Below, piece by piece: positions 22,482-32,710 of a stretch of 64,000 nt of DNA (position 1 is the stretch's first letter; each line of letters begins with the position of its first letter). Below the pieces are notes generated by a model. The model was not told the DNA's origin and ran no database searches. It saw nothing but the letters and a program-made list of their open reading frames with translations. The stretch is from the NCBI GenBank assembly GCA_030268105.1, contig BSDZ01000035.1:26001-90000 (forward strand). The letters run 5' to 3'. The stretch comes from Volvox africanus. Taxonomy: Eukaryota; Chlorophyta; Chlorophyceae; Chlamydomonadales; Volvocaceae. Made by a program: the position numbers and the translations under genes.

Positions 22482-23333
22482 ATGGGTGCTGAAGACAAGG
22501 CTGTTCAATGGGCCCTGGATGGCAAGAACTATTGGACATGGCAGCGCACTGCCAAGTACCACCTGATCGAGAAGGACCTCTGGGATTCAAATCAGGATCT
22601 ACCAGCTGCAAGTCCTGCATTATCATTGAAGGCCAAGTGCAGGCTTATAAAGATAACAGATCAGAGGTATCACAAGCTGATTGACCAGGCAGCTACGGCG
22701 GCTGACGCTTGGACCGAAATCAGGAACACCTTTATTAAAATATCGGCTCTTACTTCCTTGGTAATACACGAGGAACTGCGTGAGCTAAAGCAGACAAGCG
22801 GGAAGAGCATCGAGGAGTACTACGATGCGGTCGACGAATTGCAGGAGAAAGCTAAGTCCATCAATTGCGTCATCACTGAAGATCATCTTTTAAGTTCCTT
22901 CATGAAGGGTCTTCTACCACAGTTCAACGTGACGGTAGAAGCATACCTCGCTGGTAAGAAGTCCGATGAGGTAAACATCAAGAGTCTAAAGGAGTCTCTA
23001 CAGGCTGCCGAGTTACGACTCAACCAAAACCAGGAAGCTCCTCATGTAGCCGCCCTAGCTACTGGGTACAGTGGTGGAGGCGGCGGTGGCCGCGGCCGGT
23101 TTGGCAGCGACAGTCGGCGACATAACAGTGATTTCTGTGACAACGCCAATGGTGGTGAATCCGGAAGCGCGGGGGGATCTCGACAATGCACCAACCCTCA
23201 CGCTGACTACCGCTGTCGCAAGTGCAACGTACTAGGACACATCAAACGCGACTGCCCGCTGCTGAAACACCCATCCCAGGAGGGCACTAGAGGTGAGGGT
23301 GGTGGCGGCAAGGACAACGGCGGCAGAAAGTAA
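22482..23333 (+). CDS. gag: copia Gag
   Basis: 283 codons from ATG 22482 to TAA 23331-23333. It contains a UBN2/Gag-type core (NYWTWQRTAKYHLIEKDLWD near residues 15-35; IEEYYDAVDELQ), a Gly-rich linker and a canonical knuckle CRKCNVLGHIKRDC at 245-258. The following protease is in the same frame after the TAA. Copia normally makes one polyprotein, so the TAA is probably a CAA-to-TAA mutation rather than a true gene end. Confidence 0.85.
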   Translation: MGAEDKAVQWALDGKNYWTWQRTAKYHLIEKDLWDSNQDLPAASPALSLKAKCRLIKITDQRYHKLIDQAATAADAWTEIRNTFIKISALTSLVIHEELRELKQTSGKSIEEYYDAVDELQEKAKSINCVITEDHLLSSFMKGLLPQFNVTVEAYLAGKKSDEVNIKSLKESLQAAELRLNQNQEAPHVAALATGYSGGGGGGRGRFGSDSRRHNSDFCDNANGGESGSAGGSRQCTNPHADYRCRKCNVLGHIKRDCPLLKHPSQEGTRGEGGGGKDNGGRK

Positions 23334-26300
23334 CAGCGCAATGATGATCGTCGCAGTCGTCAGTATGCGTTCGTGACGAGGGCAGCCACGGATACGGCTG
23401 CCAGAGCACCCACTGTGGCGGAGGTTCGCTCTGCTGTACTATCAGTCAACCACAAGTACCATTGGAAGCTGGACTCCGTGTGTCAGACTCACATCACCGA
23501 CACACTTGATGACCTCGTGAACTACCGGTCAGTGTCGAATGGGCCAATCATAGAAGGGATTGCGGGTGCCGAGTGCCGGGTCCTGGGGTACGGAGATGTT
23601 GAGCTGAAGATGGATGATGGGGTCATGGTCACACTCAAGGATGTTGCTCATGTCCCGGTGGCTGGACACCGGCTGATCTCGTTAGGCAAGATGGTTCAAG
23701 CAGGCTGGAACTTCTTAGCAAAGGAGGGGCACCTTCTTCCACCCAAACGGAGGGTGGTGTGAGAAGCAAGGTGGTATAGCCCTAGGATTTGCTTCATGAA
23801 ACAGGACCCGCCTCTGGAAGCGATCATGATAGATCGCATGTGGTTCTTAAAAGCCCTACCTTTGCATGCGCGTGAATCTCTAAAAGCTCTAGCGGTACTA
23901 GAGCAGTCCGTCGAAGAGTGGCACCGGCGGTATGGCCACCTAGGGTACGACAACCTAGGAAAAGCAACAAAAATGGTAGACGGGATGTCAGTAAACGTCG
24001 ACCAGATTTGAGAGTATGCGCAGAAAAAGGGGAAGTGTGACGTGTGCGTTGAAACCAAGGCAACTCGTGCGTCCTACCCAGAGTCTAATGACAGACCTAG
24101 GGGTGTAATGGACAGAGTACACACGGATGTAGTCGAAATGCCTGTGCAGTCCCTTGGAGGTGCTAGGTACGTTCTCACTATCCTAGATGAAGCATCGAAT
24201 TTTGGGGTGGTGCGTTGTGTGGCGAAGAAAAATATGGTCGCGTCGACCATGAAGGAAGTTCTCCTGTACATGGAGAAACAGTCGAGATGCGAGCTGCGGT
24301 CTGTACACAGTGACCGTGGTGGTAAGTACCTGAATCGCGAAATGGAAGCGTTCTTTGCAGAGCATGGTATCAAACATGATAAATCCGCACCCCGCACGCC
24401 CGAGCAGAACGGCAAAGCCGAAAGGCTCAATCGCACATTATTAGACCGGGTCCGAGCCATGTTGCGGGATTCAGGGTTGAAGCATGACATGTGGGCTGAA
24501 GCGATCCATACAGCATGTGCAATTCGCAACTGTTCCCCAAGTCAAGGTCTTACCGTAATACCCTTTGAGGTGTGCGGCCTGACGTGTCTGGTTCCTGGGT
24601 GTGCGGCCTGACGTGTCTGGTTTTCGAGTGTTTGGCTGCACTGCATGGGTTTATCAGGACCAGCAGCCGCGCAACAAGCTGGATCCTACAGCCGTCAAGG
24701 GAGTGTTCGTAGGATACGAACGTGGCAGCAAAGCGTATCGTGTTTTGGTCGGGGACAAGGTCCTGGTGAGCTCTAAGGTAGTTTTTGATGAGAAACGCAA
24801 GCTGTTGGAGGAAGACAGCCGTCTAAGTGACAGTTGCAGCAGTGATGGAACAGAGTCGGCTGATGAAATTCCCATGGTAGAATTCTCGGCGGAAAATGAT
24901 CAGCTCCAAGTTATGCAAGCGGCTGCTCAGGAGCAGAGTGAAGAGCCGGGTGAAGAGAGCCAAGACGGTGATGAGATGCGGGTAGATGTCGGTGATCAAA
25001 ACGTCGGCGCAGCTGGAGGGGGTGATAAGAGCCCACCTGGCCGTCGTTACCCAGTGCGTCAAAACCGTGGACAGTTACCTGCACGCTACATTGCACAGGC
25101 TGCAGCGCTGAGGAATATAATAGTGCCTGAGTTGTATGAGGAAGCTATGACAAGCAAGGAGGCGGTACACTGGCAGCAGGCTATGGATGAGGAAATTGTA
25201 TCTCTCACTGCCAATGACACATGGGACCTTGTAAAGCCGCCACTTGGTTTGAATGTAATCCCTACGAATGGGTGTATGCTGTGAAGCGGAATGCTGATGG
25301 AGAGATAGAGAGGTACAAAGCTCGGTTTGTTGCTAAGGGCTTTAGGCAAAAGGGGGGCGTCGATTTCGACGAGGTGTTTGCACCAACGTGCAACCAAGTT
25401 ACTGTGCGTTCCTTTCTAGCCATGGCGACGGAGAAGGGGTATGACATACAACACTTGGACGTGCGTACGGCATTCCTAAATGGAGAGCTGGAAGAGGAGG
25501 TATACTGCGACCAGCCACCCGGTTATGAGGCAGGCGGTGCAGGCATGAAGTGTAAGCTGAAGCGGGCGTTGTACGGCCTACGGCAAGCTAGCAGGGCATG
25601 GCACAAGAAGTTGCGTGGGACCCTAGAGCAGTTGGGGTTCCAGGTCTCTATGTCTGATCCGGCGTTATTTGTGTCATACGGTCAGTCGTACACCATCTGG
25701 TTGCTGGTGCATGTTGATGACCTGCTGATCATGGGAAGTAACAAAGTCGAAGTGCAGACGATGAAGGAGAAGCTCATGAGGGAGTATGATATGCGCGATC
25801 TAGGGGAGGTGTCTCTCTTCCTGGGTATGGAGGTAGAGCGCAACAAAGCAGGGGGTGAGCTGAAGCTTACGCAGCGGCGTTATGCTGCGGAGTTGTTGCA
25901 GCGGTTCCGGATGCCTGAGGCCAAGGAACAGTCAATTCCCCTGAGCCCTACGGTTGATCTTAGAGCGGCAAAAGAGGATGAGCCGGTGCTTGAGGATGCG
26001 ACGCGTTTTCGTGCGTTAATTGGTAGCCTGATGTATTTGGCGACCTGCACGCGTCCCGACATTACCCAGGCTGTCTACATGCTGGCAAGGTTCATGTCGG
26101 CACCTACCCAGACTCACTGGGAAGCAGCTAAGGGTGTTCTGAGATACGTAAAAGGCACGATGAAGTTTGGGCTGCACTACAAGCGTGGCAGTTTAGTTGT
26201 TGATGGCTATTCTGACGCAGATTGGGCCAAGGACCGTGATAGGCGTCGGTCCACCACGGGTTTCGTCTTCCTAATGAATGGTACAGCAATCAGCTGGAAG

Positions 26301-26657
26301 AGCCGATTGCAGCCAACTGTTGCAACGTCGTCCGTGGAGGCGGAATACATGGCCGCGGCGTTCACCACATGTGAGGCGCTGTGGATTCGCAAGCTCCTGT
26401 ATGATTTGGGAATGGAGCAGGAGTGTGTGCGCATCTGGGATGACAACCAGGGTGCACTGAGCCTGATCAAGAATCCGGTTTCTTCGGAACGGTCAAGGCA
26501 TATTGATGTGGCTCACCACTTTGTCAGGGAGCGAACTGAGCGCGGCGAGGTCAAGTTTGATTACTGTCCTACAGAGAGCATGGTGGCAGACGTGATGACG
26601 AAGCCACTAGCTGACAAGAAATTCGCCGAGTTCAGAACCGCGATGGGTGTGCGCTGA
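23334..26657 (+). pseudogene. pol: copia pol (protease, integrase, RT, RNase H), frameshifted
   Basis: Protease at 23373-23762 (LDSVCQTHIT; the usual DSG is DSV). Integrase zinc region EEWHRRYGHLG with CDVCVETKA. Integrase core at 24042-24611 with HTD, SDRGG and NGKAERLN. RT at 25221-25900 with HVDDLLIMGS. RNase H at 26200-26600 with SDADWAKD and SSVEAEYMA. Lesions are a frameshift near 23770, TGA at 24009-24011, a tandem duplication near 24573-24625 and a one-base loss near 25255. The final stop is TGA at 26655-26657. Confidence 0.93.
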
Positions 26658-26696
26658 GTGAAGGCGGACGATAATGGTGTTCCGTCCGAGGGGGTG

Positions 26697-26882
26697 TGTT
26701 GAACATCGGTCGGAACAATAGTGGAGACCATGCGTGATAGACAGGACAAATGCGAGTACGGCATTGGTACGAATGTCTATTGTCTCTATTATGTGGAGTC
26801 AGTGTGATATGCTAAGACTTTAGCACTTATGTAACAAACTACAGAGTTGCTTCCTTGTCCAACTGCGTGTCGCATTCTAACA
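26697..26882 (+). repeat. copia 3' LTR
   Basis: 186 bp, same ends as the 5' LTR, followed by the duplicated CTATC. Confidence 0.95.
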
Positions 26883-26936
26883 CTATCTTCACGTCCCGAC
26901 ATAAGGCACGAGCTTATACTGGTGAACCGGAATTTA

Positions 26937-27139
26937 CTAAAAGATCTGTAAACAGGTAGCGCAAGAGGAATTTTCGATTACTCGTGTACCGACAGAACTC
27001 CTGAGTAGCTCGAGAAGAAAAGCTACGTAATCCGTAAGGCCGTCTCTTATCTCAGTAGTCTTCTGAATCAAAGCTTTAATCTGATCCGAGTTTAAGTATT
27101 GTCCGGCCAACACAGCGTTTAATGTTGGCGTACGTTCAC
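26937..27139 (-). pseudogene. E4 leader ORF (ORF0) exon 2, upstream exon missing
   Basis: Minus strand reads TLNAVLAGQYLNSDQIKALI, KTTEIRDGL and LLELLRSSVG, homologous to ORF0 exon 2 of E6-E8. Exon 1 with its ATG and the intron are absent. The sequence jumps at 27139/27140 from exon 2 to the CGGAA before the outer splice donor of E7, exactly as splicing would join them. No start codon remains. Confidence 0.7.
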
Positions 27140-27193
27140 TTCCGATGAGGGGCAATGAGACAGTCGTGAATTTACCCGTCTTGATACCAAATT

Positions 27194-28006
27194 TGTTGTA
27201 TCCTTCCTTCTTCAATCATGCACTGAATCTGCACGTCTGGATGTTAGCTAGTGTGCACCAAGCTTATGAACAGCAAGGCGATTCAATGCGAACAAAGTGA
27301 CAGTGGAAGACTCAAGAATAAGGAAAGATCCAACTTACAATAGTCTTCGTTTACAAATCGGTAGATGGCCGTCAGACCCCGCGGGCAATGTTCATCACTC
27401 GGCTGCAGATGATATGCTAGAATAGCTCAGGCCGAATATATATGAGTATATCGTATGTATGCGAATTAGATAGAGTTAAGTACACGAGTACTTAGTCCAA
27501 AGTAGCGTGAGCCAACTTCGGTCTCTAGGCGGCCGTCCTCGCACCTATCACGTCGCGATACTGATGCGCAGTACAGGTCTCACTGGATTCCGATCTCAAG
27601 TGTGAGTACCTTTGTAGCACTGTTCTAAATATCGTGTCATCCGTGATATTATTGAATGCAATGCATGCAATATGCGAAGGTCCGAATATTGATATTCGCT
27701 TGCCGACCCAACCATCGCGATCGTTGCCTTCTCGCATACGCGTATGGTTTATGACGTAAATGAGGTAATAATATTTTAAGTATTATTACGTGATATAAAA
27801 TGCCAATGGATAGATCGCGCATTAATTATCAGCCTCGAGTCAAACATGTTGACCGACAGCGTGATGTCGTAGATGATAATGCGACATGCCTGATTAGCTA
27901 GATATACTCGAGTATATCATGCTAATATGATTGTATTATGCTTCATAATGTTTGAATGCATTGCGGTCTATTTCGGTGCAACCGGTGATCAAACCGGCGT
28001 ACAACA
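27194..28006 (-). repeat. 5' LTR of E4
   Basis: 813 bp between TGTTGTATCC and CGTACAACA. The primer-site side (CTTGATACCAAAT) is at the low-coordinate end. Confidence 0.92.
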
Positions 28007-30260
28007 CTCCCACGTACAGTTGAAACGAGATAGATATTCCATCCACCGGGCTTGTCGTCGGTTAAGCGTGGGGACACTCTGCAAGAATGTCAGCTGTTTG
28101 TGGTCAGTCTTCAGCGTAAAAGGGCGGCCTTCGAGGTAACAGCGCCACTCCTTCAAAGCATGTAGAGCTGCCAACAGCTCCTGCTCTCCGGTTGTATATC
28201 GGGTCTCCGCACCCGAGAACTTCTTACTCGTGAAGGCGATCGGTCGTCCTTCCTGCAACAATACAGTTCCGCTTCCATGCAAGGAAGCATCCGATACAAC
28301 TTCAACACGGAATGGCAACAAGTAATCAGGGAAAGAGAGGGTAACGTACTCGGCGACGATTCGTGTGAGCTCTTCGAATGCCCGCTGACACGCAGGTGTC
28401 CAGGCTTCGAGGGAAGCGAAACCTCCTTTCTTCGTCAAATTCGTAAGCGGGGCCACAATAATGGAGTAATTTTTGATAAACTTACGGAAGTAGTCGGTCA
28501 AACCCAAGAACTGGCGTAGTTCGGTGAGGTTCTGCGGCGCGGGCCACTCGCGAACCACAGCTACTTTCCGGGGGTCCATCCTTATCCCAGTGGCTGATAC
28601 GATGTGGCCCAAATACTCCACTTGAGGCTGCGCCCAAAAACACTTGGCGTGTTTAGCAAACAATTGCTCCCGCTTCATCACCTCAAGCACGAGCTTGAGA
28701 TGCTTCAGGTGCTCCTCGCGTGTCTTGGAATATATTAAAATATCATCCAAATAACAAACGACGAACCTGTTGATATACGGTCTGAACATGCGATCCATCA
28801 CTGCTTGAAATGTGGCGGGCACATTAGTAAGTCCAAACGACAAGACCATGTACTCGAAGTGACCAAAGGGGGTCCGGAAAGCGGTTTTCAGAATATCAGA
28901 GGCAGCAATGCATATCTTATTATACCCTTGTTGAAGGTCAATCGAGGAAAAATAAGCTGAGCCTTTCAGCTTATTGAGCAGGTCATTGACGCGTGGCAAA
29001 GGGTAGCGATTTTTAATCGTAGTCACATTCAAGCCCCGACAATCAATGCACATGCGCAACGTCCCATCCTTCTTACCGACAAACAATATCGGTTCAGAAT
29101 ATGACGATGTGCTGGGCCGAACCATACCCTTTGCGAGCAGATCCCTCACTTGCCGTTTCATCCGCTGAACTTTAGCGAGCTTAACCTGTACATAGGTCGT
29201 GAAACGGGTTGTGCTCGAGCACAAGAGGGATCAGATGGTCAGCAGGTAACATAGGTGGGAGCCCTGGGATGTCGCCAAAGACATCAGCATATTTAGGCAG
29301 GAGGGCTTCGACCTCAAGATCCTTCACGGTGGACTGCGCGGTGGTAGCATTCGATTGCACCCGTGGCCTCACAGCAACACATGGGCGCCTTTCCGTATCA
29401 TCTGATCGGTTTCTTTGCGCCCAATTAGCTTGGGTTCTTTATTTCCGCTGACGATCGCCGCCAAAGCGAAATTAACCTCAGGCTCCGCAACAGTTCCGCC
29501 CTCCTCTGGTGTGACATCTTGGTACGACAGGAAAGGTACCTTAGTCGATAGGTTCCCTTTTGCACAATAGCCAATTGTGCTGGACTCCATATCGATGCGT
29601 GCGTGGTACTGTCGTAATGTCGCGGCACCCAATGTCCATGTAGTGCTGTCTACGAGAGACCTTGTTGCACTCATTGGGCCCTAACACACAGAGGGTCCTT
29701 CGTCGACTAAGGGTGATCCTGCCCACGATGGGATGCTTACCCTCATCAACGAGGGTAACCTGTCACAATCAGAGAACTGTGGGGTCGACCCCAACACATT
29801 CACCTCCTTTGCCGAGATGAAGTCGTCACTGGCACTAGTATCCTCAAGTGCCTTCATCATTCGACCAGCGAGGCCGACTTCAATAACGGAAACACAATAA
29901 TCTGTCAGAGTCGACTCCACAGATAACAAAAGTGATTCCAGGGCGGGCTCAGAATTAACAAAACCCGCCACAAGAGCTTCATACCAGACATCAAAGGCAT
30001 AGGACAACTTCGGCAACATAACTGCGGATCCTGCCACGTTCACATCATCAATCAATACAGTGCCTGACTTGAATTGGAGGACACGTTGTATACTGTTTAA
30101 CAAAGGGGTAGCCCTACGCTGGCTGTGAAATGGTAACAACAAACATGCGGGAGTGTCCGGACATTGATGTCTACATCTCATGTACCTGACCAGCTGTTCG
30201 AACAGCTCACTTTGAGATGAGGGGATGAACAAAACGATACGTTCTCAAGGACTATAAGCA
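28007..30260 (-). pseudogene. E5 pol (methyltransferase-like, protease, RT, RNase H), broken
   Basis: RT and RNase H are open from 29224 to 28007: [54 protein letters not shown]. Upstream, 29181-29372 carries [15 protein letters not shown]. The protease region has DTSASDDFIS (DTG changed to DTS) near 29840. Frames change at about 29200, where one base is missing relative to E6. RNase H ends abruptly after CTWE. Confidence 0.85.
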
Positions 30261-30680
30261 ACGATGCTTCACACTTGGACGTATGATTGACCACCGACCA
30301 TGCATTTGTTCAGCTGTCCCGGATGGAGTCAACTCCGCATCAATCCAGGCATCCCCCTACTTTGACCGTGGGGCCAAAGGCGGCAACAATGGCAATCCAT
30401 CATGAGATAACCCACCGCACATCTCCAACAGAGAGTGATCTCCTTCCAACGCACAAGCTTGGATTGTGTACACTCCCATTTTGTCAGTCATGAGTCCTGC
30501 GCTTGCATGGCAGTCACATGAGGCACAAATCTCAAAGCATTTTCTCTAGCTAAAATACGCATCTCAGCTCTTAGGATAAATGGCATCACAAGAGCTTCAA
30601 AACGTAATCGGTAGGCAGTTACAGTTTCATTCAGAAACATGAAAAACGAGCCAAAGGTTAATATACAGCGTGCCTCAATA
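30261..30680 (-). pseudogene. decayed gag-pol junction of E5
   Basis: Degenerate sequence between E5 gag and the pol start. Scraps such as a PAWINAELTPSG-like stretch are visible on the minus strand. No intact frame. Confidence 0.4.
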
Positions 30681-31211
30681 TCACGTGACTTCTAGGGTAA
30701 GACGTACAAGCAGGGAAACAGTCAACTCATCAAACGTGAAGTTTTCCCGTGCAGTGATCCGTTGATCATACCATGTCTTTGCTATAACCTCGAGGGTATT
30801 CCCAACAAAGAGACACCTCACCTCATGTTCACCGCCACGGACCAACTGCAGGTACTTCCAAATATCACGTAGATAGGAACGAGTTGCATTCACAATGTCA
30901 CGTTCAACATTCATATCATGCAAGATAAACAATTTCGGTGCCGGGATAGTAAGCCACTTCACCTCATTACCGTCGGCGCGGTCTTGCATTTGAGGCGACA
31001 GCAAACCCCGTTGATCAGCGGTTCCATCTGTAATCGTCATGGCTACCGAGCGTGGCGTAGTAAGATGGGTAGGGGCCTGAAACACAAGAGGATCTTGAGC
31101 AGAAATTGTGTCAAAAGTCTCAGGATCCCTATCAAACGTTCTAGGCACAGTGCCCGGCTCAGGTTGACATGCCAAGCCTACAAACGACAGGTTGTCACAT
31201 CCCGCCATCAT
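30681..31211 (-). pseudogene. gag: E5 gag, N-terminal part
   Basis: 176 codons starting MMAGCDNLSFVGLACQPEPG, with the Gag core EVRCLFVGNTLEVIAKTWYD and FTFDELTVSLLVRL. Truncated after LTLEV relative to E7. No knuckle in frame. Confidence 0.75.
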
Positions 31212-31385
31212 GGAACACTGACCAACATATTCAAATTGCGTGACAATAAACGATGCACAAAATTCTAAAGCAAGTGTGCAAGCGATTCACACGAATCTAG
31301 CACAAGAGCACAAGCAATTTGGTCAGCACACCGAAAGTACTCTTGCAGGCTTCGAGTAGATATGGCAGATATGTACTCAGTTGGT

Positions 31386-32209
31386 TGTTGTGCTACGGTT
31401 CATTTCCCGCCGACGCGTAGGTCGACACGATCCTACGAGGCGAAGTGCTTTTGTGATGAACGCATTGCATATGAATGAATCTGCATGATATAAATGTATT
31501 CGTGTACATTTATATATGCATTTGGCATGTTGTCATTATCCATCGCGACATCGCATCATGGCAAATCCGCCTAGCATGCATGAAAGCCCGAAGCATGGAA
31601 GTGCACATTATGCTCGTGCTACGAAACAATAAGTAATATTATCTGATATAATATTACTTCATTACAGCACACGTTGAGAGCGCCGCACTCGTCGCGATGC
31701 ATGCCCTGCAACCGGATATCGTTATCCGGACCCTTGCATCATGCGAATGCCGGAAAGGCTTATACGTTGTTACGAGTAGACATCGCCCATACGCAGTAGG
31801 GTTGTCACATCTAGGATCGGCCTCCTAATGTGAATCGTACGGCACTGCGATGCTGCGAGTATAACAGATGCGAGGACGGCTAAGCAAGATAAGACATTCG
31901 ATACCGGAGAACACTTGTGTGTTCTACATTACTATTACTATACGATATTCTACTTAGCCCGAGCTAAGCCTGAACTTCGCTAATCACCGCCGCGTGATGA
32001 TTGCTTGCTTCCGGCGCTGACGGCGATTTCGTCCATTGCATCATTCCGATCTGTAAGACAGTAAGTTATATCTCTCTTCGTCTTGAAGTCTTCCGCTGTC
32101 TCTGTTTGCTCTCGCTTGCCTTGCTGTACTTGCAAGTGCTCGTGCATCGGTGTCGATAGTCTCCAGACGTGCAGATACTTATGAGCAAACGCGAACGAGA
32201 GGTACAACA
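31386..32209 (+). repeat. 5' LTR of E6
   Basis: TGTTGTGCTACGG to GAGAGGTACAACA, 824 bp. It contains hairpins AGAACAC-ttgt-GTGTTCT (31908-31925) and CCGGATATCGTTATCCGG (31712-31729). Confidence 0.95.
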
Positions 32210-32211
32210 AT

Positions 32212-32227
32212 TTGGTATCGAGACAGG
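32212..32227 (+). promoter_or_regulatory. E6 primer binding site
   Basis: TTGGTATCGAGACAGG starts two bases after the LTR. The TGGTATC start resembles sites complementary to a tRNA 3' end (...GATACCA, initiator Met type). It is present in E4, E5, E7, E8 and E10 with small changes. Confidence 0.6.
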
Positions 32228-32276
32228 TTCGTTGCCTAACTGTCTCTCTCTGTCTAATCGGAAGTAGGTTCTTTCT

Positions 32277-32710
32277 ATGGCGAGTTCCAGCGTCGAACCA
32301 CGAGGACCGCTAGATACTTTTGCCGAAGACTTAGGCCGCGCCGTTTTGGACGCCGCCGCTTCCGGTTTGTAATTGTTTAATTGCTTTTGCTTAGATTGCT
32401 GCACTTGTTGTGTAAGTGTACGCTTTGAGTCGCAGGTAATCTCAGTGCACCGGCATTGCTTGCCGCTGCGACTGAGACCGGCGTTCGTCCGGACCAGTTG
32501 GCGACTCTCATTGCCCAAACTACGGAGATCAGGACTCAGCTGGGCAATTACTTGCTGAGTTTGCTGAATCTTCTCAAGAGTACTGTCGGTAGGCTCACCG
32601 AATCGCTTTGTACTCTTGCCTTTGCGATAGAAGTCGGCTTCTATTACGCAAACCTAGGGTATCGCTTCGTGCTTCATGTCCGCGGAACACGACGATACGC
32701 CGCACACTAG
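32277..32710 (+). CDS. E6 leader ORF (ORF0), two exons
   Basis: Exon 1 is 32277-32364 (ATG, 88 nt) and encodes PLDTFAEDLGRAVLDAAAS after a short variable start. The intron is 32365-32435 (GTTTGTAAT...GTCGCAG, 71 nt, phase 1). Exon 2 starts at 32436 and reads ALLAAATETGVRPDQLATLI, QTTEIRTQLGNYLLSLL and LLKSTVG. Unspliced further, it stays open to TAG 32708-32710, overlapping the gag ATG at 32676 in another frame. A second donor CGGAA|GTAGGT at 32264 could join the same acceptor and remove exon 1. The peptide is short, with amphipathic helical character and no known domain. Conservation in E7, E8, E10 and (degraded) E4/E5 is the main evidence that it is real. Confidence 0.7.

Larger units (their letters stand above)
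22193..26882 (+). mobile_element. Ty1/copia (Osser-like) retrotransposon, full length
   Basis: 4690 bp with 186-bp LTRs, the 5-bp target duplication CTATC (22188-22192, 26883-26887), primer site, gag, protease, integrase, RT, RNase H and purine tract (GAGGGGGTG before 26697). Integrase before RT defines copia. The LTR length and the primer site within, not at the end of, initiator tRNA-Met recall Osser of Volvox carteri. Several frame lesions make this copy inactive. Confidence 0.95.
20628..28006 (-). mobile_element. E4: Ty3/gypsy element, 5' portion, minus strand, split by copia
   Basis: The 5' LTR (27194-28006), leader (26888-27193) and gag lie on both sides of the copia insertion (22193-26882). 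A short start of pol (20628-20970) follows, then truncation at about 20628. It is nearly the same sequence as E7. The 5' LTR abuts E5 RNase H sequence. Confidence 0.85.
28007..31385 (-). mobile_element. E5: Ty3/gypsy element, minus strand (first segment)
   Basis: RNase H to gag to leader, continuing at 38858-39179 beyond the E6 insertion and ending at the LTR 39180-39992. The 3' part is cut at RNase H by the E4 LTR. Gag is diverged from E4/E7, while RT is close to them. Confidence 0.85.

Noticed and set aside
23331..23333. TAA between copia gag and protease as a programmed recoding site
   Set aside because: The same copy has several other frame lesions and copia elements normally use one frame, so a point mutation is likelier.
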